A stretch of DNA of 64,000 nucleotides from Dactylellina haptotyla (lineage: Eukaryota; Ascomycota; Orbiliomycetes; Orbiliales; Orbiliaceae), in NCBI GenBank assembly GCA_031310005.1, contig CM062387.1, forward strand, positions 1,178,001-1,242,000. The letters run 5' to 3'. A program made the position numbers and the translations under genes. The notes under the pieces were generated by a model. It did not search any database, was not told the DNA's origin, and worked only from the letters and a program-made list of their open reading frames with translations. Within the stretch, counting starts at the first letter, position 1, and every line of letters begins with the position of its first letter. Of the stretch, positions 24,701 through 35,661 are shown piece by piece.

Positions 24701-25580
24701 GGACGACGAATCGGATCACGTTATGATAAGATCCTGCGAGAGCCTTCACCTCGCTAGCACGCTCCCAGAGGCTGAATACCTACATCCACCCGTAGCTGCT
24801 AGGTTGAAGAAGGCAGAGAAGAAATGTTCTTTCAACGAGTATATGCGAAGCTGGGTGCAAAGAGGCTGGTCCACCGTCGATGCGGTATCGAGCCCGAGCG
24901 GATCTCGGTGAGGCATGGTGCACCACCCATCTCTCGAAGCTTGGCCCTTTCCCACCGAGGAATCAGAGCCATTGCATCGAGGCCCGCCACTCCCCTCTCG
25001 TGCTCTCACGACAACACCAAGGCAGATTTGAACGGGCACAAGTGGGGCTGAGATGTCTCTGGTGCTAGACTGCAGAAGGATAAAGAAAAAGCTTGATTCT
25101 CTCGCGCTGGGACGAATAAGACCGCGAAGATGGAGGTGGTCCGTTCGGAATTGGATGCATGGCTGCAGGCTGAGCTCATCGAGTTTCCAAAAAATGATAC
25201 AGGCTCTCGCGCTAAACCGCTCCGTTTGAGCACTCATCCCACCACACTTACGTGCCCAAAATAAGGATATTTTCTCATATTTAAGTGGAAAGGGCTGCCC
25301 CGTTATCGCAAATGATTCGCAAATTTCTCCTCTCTACAACCTCGACTCGATCCGAGATCTGGACCCTTGCTACGTCAAGCATTCCTACTTGGCCGATCTT
25401 TTCGTGTGCGAATCACTCACTAGGGAAGAAAGGAACGACATACCGCACATACGTATACGACCTGCCTGCACAGGACGGAGCAAGGATCACGGACGGACAG
25501 CCCTATAGCCCAGAAACCTTAAATATACATACGTAGATGAAAAAACATCAGCGGGTTATCTTTGAGACATCACTGTCAAG
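21771..25580. other. 3.8-kb divergent intergenic region ECM33/IPK1
   Basis: Probably includes a long ECM33 promoter and leader (pyrimidine-rich on the minus strand at 22540-22770). It holds a 21-A run (22937-22957), a GA microsatellite at about 23464-23475 and a T-rich run at 24480-24510. Frames of up to 163 codons (24746-25237, -) match nothing I know. Confidence 0.5.
22937..22957. repeat. Poly-A tract (21 A)
   Basis: A homopolymer of 21 A in the ECM33/IPK1 intergenic region. No gene body or retroelement is visible next to it. Confidence 0.85.
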
Positions 25581-26964
25581 ATGTCTACCGTTCCAGCGAC
25601 AGGACCACATGCTGAGCCCCAAGTTCCCGTCCTTCCTGATGGGCTTACCTTGAAGTACGTTGCCGAAGGAGCTGCGAATGTGAGTTTTCCTTCCTTTTCT
25701 CTTCTCTTCTCTTCTGAAACTTGAGAACCCATCTTTCCATTCCACCTTCAATCCAAACCAGGAGTGAGGGAAACACCCTCAACAATTGCAAAAAATTGAC
25801 ATGAACGATTGCGAGGATCAAGGTCATCTGGCGAATCTCTTTACCACAAGCGCATCCGCACGCACCGCCTCCGACTGACCTCAGCGAGTACACCAATTCG
25901 ACCCCTCCCCCTTCGGAGATCGATCTCCTGGCTACGACCTTCGGAGAAAATGGTGTCGCTAAAGCAAATGGCGTCAATTACCAAACCCCAACGGACTACA
26001 GCCATGTCTTGCTCCGGCTCCGAAAGTGCCTTCCATCGTCCGAGTCAAACTTGCTGGCGTACGAATACCTCTCATCTGTCATTATGCCTTTATTCCCTCC
26101 TGGCGTCATGGTTGGTCAAACCCTTGTCCAGGTACCTTCCAAGTTGATATCCCGGGCGAACGATACGCTGCATAATCTTGAGGAAAGCGGAGCCCGCCCC
26201 TCTCACCGTTTAAATTTGTATTTGGCTGGAGACCCACGTCCTTCTGAGCAGCATATGGAAGAACGTTACGCCTTTCTCTTAGAAGACATGACGCCAGACA
26301 CTTCCCGTGGCGAGTTCCTGTTGGAGTTTAAAGCCAAATGGCTCGTACAGTCCCCGAACGCTCCAGCTGAGTGGAAACGCTGCAGAAATTGCGCCTTGAG
26401 GCTCAGAAAGTACGCTAAATCTCTTAAGAAGGGCAAATCAGCTGATTGGCGTGGTCTCTGCCCGTTTGATTTGGTCTCTGGTGACACTAAGAGAGCTTGT
26501 AATGGTGTCAAGCGTATCCTTGGCCATCCGAGGAGCGAGGATGAGGAGCTTGTGGAACGAGTTACTCAAGCTTTAATGAGCTGTTCCCAGCTCTCAATCC
26601 TAAAGGAGCTACAGGCAAATCTTGACCCCCTAGGGATATTGAAGGCAAACCATAAATCGAAAGAGTTTCTCACTGCGATGACCTTGAGAGACTGTACCTT
26701 TTTTGTCAAGGTGATACCAATACAAGGGCCAATATTCTATAGAACTTCTGACAATGCTAATATAATTTCTAATACGATTAGGTATCTCCCACCGATGTTC
26801 AAGCCCGCCTCGGAGACTTTGATGTTAAAAGTGGAGAGGGTGGCAAGAGTGATTATTGGGTCAGGGTTGAGAATGAGTTGATCAGTGAAGGTTGGTACAA
26901 TGGAACTGAAGAAGGCGATTTCCCCTGGAAGGCCGACGGCCTGGAGGTTGTTTGCCGAGTATAA
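25581..26964 (+). CDS. IPK1: Inositol-pentakisphosphate 2-kinase (Ipk1)
   Basis: Makes phytate (InsP6) from Ins(1,3,4,5,6)P5 in the nucleus, feeding mRNA export and inositol pyrophosphate signalling. Exons are 25581-25679, 25823-26710 and 26782-26964, giving 389 residues. All junctions are phase 0. The N-terminus reads LPDGLTLKYVAEGAAN then VIWRISLP across the first splice, the ATP-binding start of Ipk1. The family motif around residues 196-206 is present (FLLEFKAKWLVQSP), as are the Cys-containing segment RCRNCALRLRK, MTLRDCTFFVK and the C-terminal LGDFDVKS/DYWVRVENELISEGWY block. Fungal Ipk1 length varies widely, so 389 is unremarkable. It converges on the FAHD1-like gene with 223 bases between stops. 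Confidence 0.93.
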
Positions 26965-27187
26965 GCGACAAGATTTGTGTCCGCATTGGAGTGTCTATGA
27001 GTTTCCTATTTAGCTTATTCTTGAATTTCCAATTCGATTCCTTCATGCTCTCCACGCTACCCGTTAGATGGCAACCATATCTTTAAGTCGACTCTATTTA
27101 CAAACACCACATAAGCTAGCATCTCAGTTTCTAATCGTAGTCGTGAACTCTGGAACCGACCCTCGCAATGCAGTACTGTAAAATACC

Positions 27188-28196
27188 TTAGGTCTCTTTG
27201 AAGGCCCAAGGCCCTGGTCTCTCGGTAACATCAACATTGATCTTGCCCTCCTCCAGCTCAACTCCGCCAACTCTGATACCAGCTTTCATTTTTTCTCCCA
27301 CCTTCACAGGACCGACGCCTTTTGGGGTGCCTGTAATTTTATATTAGGTATCTGACAGTTTCAGTAATGCATATATATACCAAGTCCCTAACATACCTGT
27401 CAAGACAACATCACCGGGCTCGATAGTCATTATCTGTGAAAGATGCGCCAACAGTCTCGGGATTCTGAACAACATCAAGTTCGTAGAATCTTGCTGCTTG
27501 ATCGCATCATTGATCGAGAGGTACAACTCGGCTTCGTGTGGGTCTGGAATCTTGGATCTATACACAAATCCAATTACGTTAAGAATACGAAGGTGTCCAC
27601 TCGTTCGGTTGATTCGATCCGCCATACCTTGGAATAAATTTACTCAACACCGTGAACGTATCAAATCCCTTTGCCGTAGACCATGGCAGCCCCTTCTTCT
27701 TCGCCTCATCTTGAACATTTCTCGCCGTCATGTCAATGCCGACAACATATCCATCGATAGCATCAATGGCACCTTTGATATCACGTTCATCAAAGTCCGT
27801 CAATTTCTTCCCCATAACAAGACCCAATTCGACTTCATAGTGTAAATCCACGCCCTTCGGACACAAGACAGGACCGCCTTCATGTTCGAGAATGGAGGAT
27901 GGCGGCTTCAAGAAAAAAAAGGGCTGCTTAGGTCTAGCGTTATTCAATTCCGTGATATGGTCGCTACATCAATGAACCGGTATTACGGGATGGAGAGCTT
28001 GATATGTTAGCTGCATTATTCTTGTCCCCGCCGATCTTGTATATGATGGGGTTGGGGAAAGACATGCGCGTAGTTTCGGCCGATTGCGAGGACTTTCGAA
28101 CATCGGGACTTTTCGACCAAGAAAATTCATGCTGCCGTTAGTTAGGTATTCAGTTATACACTCCAGCTGATAGGAACTCACCCTTAGGCTAGCCAT
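27188..28196 (-). CDS. Fumarylacetoacetate hydrolase-family protein (FAHD1-like acylpyruvase/oxaloacetate decarboxylase)
   Basis: Small metal-dependent enzyme, in FAHD1 cleaving acylpyruvates or decarboxylating oxaloacetate in mitochondria. Five exons: 28196-28182 (MASLR), 28108-28068, 27963-27628, 27557-27397 and 27330-27188, giving 231 residues. The conserved series is visible: KVLAIGRNY, DHITELNNARPKQPFFFLKP, HYEVELGLVM (probable metal ligands Glu62 and Glu64), VVGIDMTARNVQ (probable Asp96), KGFDTF and the ending TGTPKGVGPVKVGEKM. The second intron needs a GC donor (GCATGT) to keep YADHITEL in frame, and the first uses an AAG acceptor, so the 5' end is less certain than the rest. Substrate not determinable here. 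Confidence 0.88.
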
Positions 28197-28950
28197 TGTG
28201 GTAATTTATATCTACGGATACAAATGTTTTTGGATATATTCTAGTCGGTTCAGCGGTATGGAAGGGGGAAGACTACTAGATCTGAAGACGAAGGGTATAA
28301 ATGTATATCCTTCTGAGGGGAAATTAAACCACACCCTTCTCTAACCGACCACGCCGTTCTTTCATATTCACTAAGCAGTTTTATGCAACGCAAAAGGTAT
28401 TATTACCCCGCTAAAACTAGAAGGCTACTAGTTATGCAGCATTAAAACCCGACTGACCAGCTCCGCCATCAGTAAATAATCTTTGTTTAGTGGCCACACA
28501 GCGACTATATGTATTATTATTTACTATGATATCTTATATATTTTAAAGTTTTATATAGAAGATTCAAATGTCCATTATTACCATAATAACTTTAGAAATT
28601 ACCACGAAACTGAATTTAAATCCACAATCTCATTTTAATTATAAATTAACCTACACGATAAAATACTATTTCTAGGAGTTTCTGCCTAGTGATGAGATAT
28701 TTTTGGAGAGCATTGCCATCAGAAATTGAGTCTTAGCTTAGTGGAGTTTTGAAGTAACTCTCCCTTAAGTCGGGCACTTAGAAAAAATATAGCTTCCAAT
28801 TAGCAGCTTCGATTGCTAGATATCTCCGTGCACCGAGGTTGCGGGAATATCCTGCGAATTAGTCGGTTAGACGTAGCTAGAGGTATATTTTGCGCCCGCT
28901 TTTCTCCTCCTTCCCTTAATCCTAATTTCTCTTCTCTCCCCTATTTTCCC
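28197..28950. other. AT-rich intergenic region FAHD1-like/cardiolipin synthase
   Basis: Low-complexity A/T DNA with no gene. The segment at 28735-28785 matches part of the 14.3-kb AT-rich block, suggesting an old repeat. Confidence 0.5.
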
Positions 28951-30196
28951 TCACTTTTTGGATTGCGGCGCTTTATTTCGAGGAAGTATCCTTACAGCAT
29001 CCTTGGTATACACGTACGATAACCCACTCCAAATAGTGGTCATTCCAACAGTATATCTACAGGTTTTGAAATTAGTGACTGGGGAGCCTCGTTAGAAGAC
29101 AGGCTATTGTAACCAATTGCCAAATGCTTACTGTAAGGTTGTCATGGCGGTGGATATATCTGTTGCTACTAGGGGCTCCGCAGTAGCAGTCATAAGCAAG
29201 AGCAGCTGGAGCGCAGTGTTGTACTAGGTTAAATTATTAGAACCATCCATGGAGTTCCCAGTGAAAATATGGAAGTACCTTGCTGATAGTCGTCGGTTTG
29301 ACTTCTGCACTTGGGAGCGAAAAATCCCAATACCTCCAAAAGGTTTTCGGGGGTGGCAGGGAGATCCATCTATAGTATATCGCAGCGACCCCGAGGCCAG
29401 CGTCTTTCCCCAGAATCAGGCCTGCGATCCACACTATTGGAAAAAAAAAAAAAAATATATACTTTGTGAGCTTCCTGGAATCCACATAGCCTGGGAAGTA
29501 ACGAGGCAGACCAACATGGCAGGGCTCCCTTCACAGCCAAGCAGACGGTCAAGATCGTCATCAGAAGTTTATCGGCCAATGGATCAAGAACGGTACCAAT
29601 TACAGTCTGCATATTCCAACGCCGGGCGATATACCCATCTACCAGGTCTGTCAAGCTCGCATATGCGAGAAGACCAACAGCCCATGTATGCTGGTCATGG
29701 AGAATGAGGTATCCTATGACGGGTGCGGCAACGAGTCGAGTTACGGTGAGAACATTTGGCACGTTTGTGATATTCTCTCTCTCTGAGATTGACGGTAGGA
29801 TTCGTCGAAGTTTCGGAACTGGATTATTAGAATCGGATTTTGCGTGCTTTAAGCATCTACAGATGGCGGTACATATGATGAGCAATTACAGAACCTGCGT
29901 GTATAACTTATCTTCTCTGGCTCGCCCACGTACGTACTATGGAAGTATGCGGCTCGTAAGTGCGGAGATGAGGGTTTCCGCAGGCTTCTCTGACATAGAG
30001 ATTTAGTGATATTGCAGACCGACGAGGTTGGTGCCGTGGCCTTTATCGCAGGGTGCATAGTCTCGTCAACCAAGACAATGCGGGTCGCCGATGGGTTTAC
30101 AGATGCTGCTGGGCGCACCGAAGATAGACCGCGGGACCCGTGTTGCAAGATTTGCAAAAGAGGTCTCCCCCGTTGCAGCATCCGCTGTTGTAGCAT
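28951..30196 (-). CDS. CRD1: Cardiolipin synthase (CDP-alcohol phosphatidyltransferase)
   Basis: Joins CDP-diacylglycerol and phosphatidylglycerol to make cardiolipin in the mitochondrial inner membrane. Five exons: 30196-29934, 29856-29516, 29433-29279, 29223-29132 and 29056-28951, giving 318 residues with phases 2, 1, 0 and 2. The N-terminus is Arg/Gln-rich, lacks acidic residues early on and fits a mitochondrial presequence. ENITNVPNVLTVTRL opens the enzyme. The CDP-alcohol motif is complete at 161-183: DG-x2-AR-x8-G-x3-D-x3-D. After it come GALPLWIAGLILGKDAGLG across a junction, then ISLPPPKTFWRYWDFSLPSAEVKPTTISK and a C-terminal helix ending TTIWSGLSYVY. The third exon is preceded by a long T tract on the coding strand. 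It diverges from ACO2. Confidence 0.92.
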
Positions 30197-30916
30197 CCTG
30201 CACGTGTGGTGTCTTGGGCTGTGGTTGACTCTTCTTGAGCTCGAGAGGAATAATTGAAGGTCGCAAAGAACTCGAATTGATTGGATCGCGTGACGTTGTT
30301 TACGAAAAAAAAGTATTACGCCAGGACTTTCCGCTTTTACCATCGCCCCAGTTTGGACCTTCGCTACCAACAGAATTCGAGCATTGAACAGGTTCCGTTG
30401 ACAGGGGGTTCTATCAATTGGCATCCACTCACCTGTCAAGACCTAAATCCGAGATGTATGTTTCTTCTACCTTCGATTCTCACATTCTTTAGGAAGAAGA
30501 AGAAGGACACTCATGCGCGAATCAGAGGTCGTCTAATGAGTATTACGGAGCACCCTTGCCGGACAGGCATTAGAGCCTCAACATAACTGCACCATTCCGC
30601 TATCGGCTCCGCGGCCGTGAGGAAAAGAAGACTTCACATAGATTGAAACATAAACGTTCGAAACAGCTAAAATCTCTCAATTGACCCGCCCCCGCAGAAT
30701 ATAACCCTCTGCTATCCTTTGTTATCACACATTACATTGTTAGGCTACATATTACCTCCCTTTTCTTTGGAACACGCAGTCAACTCGTATTCGCACGAAC
30801 CAACCAACACCCTGTCGTCTATATAGCTCTAGTTCCGCTGCGCCGTGGAGTCCTGATTCTAGTGGGACTCCATTAATATATATCGCTTTTGGAATCTTAT
30901 AAACAGGACAGCCGTA
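30197..30916. promoter_or_regulatory. Shared divergent promoter, cardiolipin synthase/ACO2
   Basis: 720 bases separate the two start codons. I see no gene in it. By position it must hold both promoters; no specific site is claimed. Confidence 0.55.
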
Positions 30917-33396
30917 ATGTCCTCGGCATTGAGAATCTCCACGTTGTCGTGCGGGATATCACGACGCGGAATTCATCGAACAAGCCGTCCCGGTAGCCAG
31001 CTACGATCATTCGCCGCAGCGTCAGTAATACCCAAGATCCACCCAAACCGCGATGCACGGACCCCGCCTTATGATAAACTCCGAAAGAATTACGAAACAG
31101 TACGTCGAGTCCTGGGCGCTGGGCAGCATTTAACACTGGCGGAGAAAATTCTCTATTCGCATTTAGAGAACCCAGAAGAGACCCTTGTTGGGAAAAGAAC
31201 CAGTTTGATTCGCGGAAATGCATATCTCAAACTCAAGGTTGATAGAGTTGCCATGCAGGATGCGAGTGCGCAGATGGCTTTGCTCCAATTCATGAGCTGT
31301 GGCCTCCCTACGACAGCCGTTCCGGCTTCGATACATTGCGACCACATGATCGTAGGAGAGAAGGGTGCTGATGTCGACCTTCCAGAAAGTATCAAGGGTA
31401 ATAAGGAAATCTTTGATTTCTTGGAGTCCGCTGCCAAGAAGTACGGGATTGAGTTTTGGGCCCCAGGATCTGGCATAATTCACCAGATTGTCCTTGAGAA
31501 CTATTCCGCACCCGGTCTCATGATGCTTGGTACGGATTCTCATACCCCCAATGGAGGTGGACTCGGTGCGATATGCATTGGCGTTGGTGGGGCGGATGCA
31601 GTCGATGCCCTGGTCGACGCGCCATGGGAACTCAAAGCACCTAAGGTTTTAGGAGTCAAGCTCGAAGGCAAGCTAAGCGGTTGGGCTACCCCCAAAGACG
31701 TTATCCTGAACCTCGCTGGCCAACTTACGGTCCGAGTATGTCCATTATATTTCTACATCTTTCCGAAAGTTACTGCCATGTGCTAACAATTTCTTTCCAG
31801 GGAGGAACTGGGTATATCGTTGAATATCACGGAGAGGGCGTTCAATCCTTGAGCTGTACAGGAATGGCCACCATCTGTAATATGGGAGCAGAAATCGGGG
31901 CGACGACGTCTCTATTCCCCTACACCCCAAGCATGTCAAGCTATCTCAATGCCACAAGAAGAGGCCCGATTGCAGAGAAGGCGTCAAGGGCGGGCGATTT
32001 CTTGTCCGCAGATGAAAATACCGAGTATGACAAATTTATCACTATTAACCTGTCGGAACTAGAACCTCACATCAATGGACCGTTCACGCCGGATTTGTCA
32101 ACACCGTTATCCAAATTCAAGGATGCGATTGCGGACAACGGGTGGCCGACTGATCTGAGCGCTGGACTGATTGGATCTTGCACAAACTCCAGTTATCAGG
32201 ACATGACACGTGTGGAGAGCATTGTCAATCAAGCCAAGGGGGCAGGTCTCAAACCAAAGGTAGATTTCTTCGTGACTCCGGGATCCGAACAGATTAGAGC
32301 TACACTCGAGAGAGACCAGACTCTCAATGTTCTGGAAAGCGCAGGCGGCGTCATTCTTGCAAACGCATGCGGTCCGTGTATTGGACAGTGGAAGCGTACG
32401 GACGGCGTGAAGAAGGGCGACAGCAATGCAATTCTCACTTCATTCAACCGCAACTTCCGTGCAAGGAATGACGGGAATCCGGAAACCATGAATTTCCTCG
32501 CCTCTCCGGAGCTTGTTACGGCAATGGTATACTCCGGTAGGATGGATTTCAACCCAACAATTGACTCTATTGATACCCCTTCCGGCTCAAGCTTCAAATT
32601 TTCTCCACCTCAAGGCGAAGAACTTCCTCAGAACGGCTTCGAAGCTGGCAGGTCTTCGTTCTTCCCAATCCAAGCTGAAGCCGATTCTGCTACTGAGATC
32701 GTAGTTTCTCCTACCTCTAATCGTCTGGCCGTCCTTGAGCCATTCCCTGCGTTCCCAAATACCGAATTATCAAATTTGAGGGTTTTGGTAAAAGTACAAG
32801 GGAAATGTACAACTGACCACATTTCAGCAGCCGGAAAGTGGTTGGCGTATAAGGGCCACTTAGAAAATATCTCTAATAACACACTGATTGGGGCGCTGAA
32901 TGCCGAAACCGGCGCTGTAAATACGGTTGTCGACTTTGATGGTTCGACTGCCTCTATTCCAGACCTCGCGAGGCGATGGAAATCAAAGGGGCAAGGATGG
33001 TTGGTTGTCGCGGAGTGGAATTACGGAGAAGGTTCGGCGAGAGAACATGCAGCGTTACAGCCTAGATATCTTGGTGGTTCGATTGTGCTCGCAAAATCGT
33101 TCGCCCGGATTCACGAGACCAACTTGAAGAAGCAAGGGCTGGTGCCGTTGACTTTTGTAAACGAATCAGATTATGATCTCATCGATCCCAGGGATCAAGT
33201 AGCCACACTGGGGTTACACGACATGCTTAAAAACGGCGGCGAGGGAACTGTGCAGTTAGAGGTTGTTAAGGAGAGGACAGGAGCGAGAAAAATAATTCAG
33301 ACAGCCCACACGTTTTCCAAAGATCAGGCAGAATGGGTCCTTGCGGGCTCGGCTTTGAACCTTCTCGCAAGGATGGCAAAGGCATCAATGAAATGA
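30917..33396 (+). CDS. ACO2: Mitochondrial aconitase 2 (Aco2-type, lysine pathway)
   Basis: In yeast Aco2 dehydrates homocitrate in the alpha-aminoadipate lysine pathway; this is the probable role. Exons 30917-31735 and 31801-33396 give 804 residues. Residues 1-35 are a mitochondrial presequence (Arg and Ser rich, no acids). The three [4Fe-4S] ligands are Cys400 (GSCTNSS), Cys463 and Cys466 (NACGPCIG). Other aconitase blocks are present: [44 protein letters not shown] and [20 protein letters not shown]. The overall sequence and the loops fit the Aco2 branch rather than the TCA-cycle Aco1 branch; that assignment is from memory of the families. The single intron is phase 0, 65 bp. Confidence 0.93.
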
Positions 33397-34105
33397 TAAG
33401 TGACCCGGTAGCGCATGTACGATATATCTAAAGTGCGTAAATGTTTCCCGATACTTGAGCTAGCATTTATTAATACATTCAAAAAGAAGATTTGAAAAAT
33501 GATATTGATAAGGCAATGCAAATCAATCGTCTGCTCTGCTATCAAAGATATAGCCGTCGACATAAAGGTTAGAATAATATATATCGGAATAGGTTTCAGT
33601 ATCTCACGCACATCTTACAGAAAGGCACTTGCTAGTCAAGAGTGGGAAGAGAAGGAACTATTTATCTTTTCCTCTGGCAGACACTTGCCGCTAGCTAAAG
33701 ATCCCTCAAGGAAATTTAAAGACTTAGAGCCGTGGATATCAAGATTTATACATGTTTTATATCATAGGGGTTTAAAATATATAAAAAAAAAAATTTAAAA
33801 AAAAACGGACCGCGCCGCAACCGTACCAGATGAAGTACATTACTAATTCGCCCAGAACGCCGATGATGAGAAAGCCAGACTCAACATCTCCAATTCGATA
33901 AGTTTCAAGCCGCAGGTAACCAAGAGGATAGAATATTCTTGTGGCACTTGAGAAGACTTTCAACAGAGTGGCCAAATCTGAAAGAAGGGGACCCATTCCT
34001 CAAAAAATAAAAATAGAAAATATGTGGTGGACTTTTGAGTGCGTACTCCATGAATGGCTATACAATAACAATAAAGAATACGGGATACGTCGGGACAACA
34101 TAACT
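33397..34105. other. Convergent intergenic region ACO2/CYS3-like
   Basis: Probably both 3' UTRs. AT-rich with A runs near 33781-33805. No gene seen. Confidence 0.5.
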
Positions 34106-35661
34106 TTAATCAGAATCGTCCTCTTTTGCTAACGAGGATAACGGGAACGGAGCGGCCTTGATGAGTTTAATAAAGTCTTCATTGGAGCCGTGTTTTTCCA
34201 TAAGCAGGTCCTTGAGCCACTTGTTCTCATTCTCCAGAGTAGTGACTCTGCCGTTGAGTTCCTGGATTTTCGTCTCGAGTTCCTTAGAGTGTTGTTCGAG
34301 GGCTTGTTCTCTTTGCTTCTTTTTGACCCGGAAGCGTGCGGATGCAGCGGTATTCCGCCGCCTCTTATCTTCTTCGGCTGCTAACCTTGATGCTTCCTCC
34401 AGAGAGCGAGGTGATGTATTTGCATCCAAGGTAACGGGTTTTCTCTTCAGCGGATTGGTGTTGCCCATGTTGTCCGCAGAAGATACGGGGGATGTGTAGT
34501 TGGAAGAGACATTTTGGGCTAGAGCAGGGGTTGCGTGGGAGGGTTGAGGGAGGATGGCGAGGTTGCGCGGACGTTGGCTCTGCGAGGTCTGCGAGGATGA
34601 ACTAGCAGATATGTGTGAAGGTTGTTGTGGCGGTGGGAAATCGTTCATCATGAAGGATGAGAGTTGGGTGAAATCAACAGAATTCATGTAGCCTGTTACA
34701 AATGGAAACAATCAGAATGTCTGTCAGCCAACGAGACCCAGCAATAGCCTGCATGATCAATTATTCTGATTTTAGGGGGAGGAGAAAGCAGGAAGAAGGG
34801 AGAAGGTGGAACAGTGCTGGACGGAATGGAGGGAATCTGGGGTAGGTGTTGATGTGTTGGGGTGTGTGTTGTGGGTGTTTGTTGGTTTGCGTGGGAGGCA
34901 GCTACCTGAGGCGGACTAGCGTATATGGCGTGATTGATGAAAGGAAGGCTTGGTGGAGGCAGACCCTGCTAGCCGGCCGGCCACTCCGCCAGAAGTGAAG
35001 GTGAGGAGGAGAGGAAGAGGAAGAAGACAGGAAGGAAATTCTGCGGGAATTCATTCAGAGGGAAGTGGGTGGGTCTTGCAGCTTTTTGGTGATACCAGAA
35101 GATATCTACTTCATAAGGAACCATGGGGTTCGGTTTCGTTCGAATTATGAATTTATTGCCAAAGGCCAGCTTGATAAAGAGATATGGCAACGCAGAGACA
35201 AAGAGAGGTTGCGCCCAGCTGACTCGACATGGCATAGAGATCGCATAATGTGAGGGAGTAGGTGGGTCAGTCAAACAGCATTGGAACGAAATGGCTGTCT
35301 GCATGCATGTGTGCACCCGGGGTATCTGGGTATCTTTGTGTATCAAAAGTAAATGGCGGAGAGGGACGGGGCTCGTGGGTATCACAGGTTGCAACAACAT
35401 TGCGACTTGGTGATTATCGTGCTACTTACTATCGAGACTGGCATCCCCGCTGAAGACATCTAGCGGGGAAGTCGAATCCATCTTCTTCTCCGACTCTCTC
35501 GATGGCTCCGGGCCTCCGATTGTGTGTCCCATATCCCAGTCGAAAAAGTCTGCGTTTGCGAAGAGGTCGAGGTTGCTCTGGTCAAACGCATCTTCGATCG
35601 GCTCAGCGGCCCCGTACATTGGGTTGATGAGGTTGAGGTTTGCTTGGTATTGAGAAGACAT
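34106..35661 (-). CDS. cys3: bZIP sulfur-metabolism activator (CYS3/MetR type)
   Basis: Positive regulator of sulfur assimilation genes in filamentous ascomycetes, itself controlled by the SCON/Fbox system. Exon 1 is 35661-35430 and exon 2 is 34692-34106, giving 272 residues. The joining intron is 737 bp, with donor GTAAGT and acceptor AACAG, phase 1. Exon 1 encodes an acidic, aromatic activation-type region (LFANADFFDWDM). Exon 2 has a Ser/Gln/Pro-rich stretch, then the basic region RRRNTAASARFRVKKK at about 188-203, the CYS3/MetR/GCN4-type signature, and a leucine zipper to about 245. The leader just upstream (35662-36017) contains no ATG. It converges on ACO2. Confidence 0.92.
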
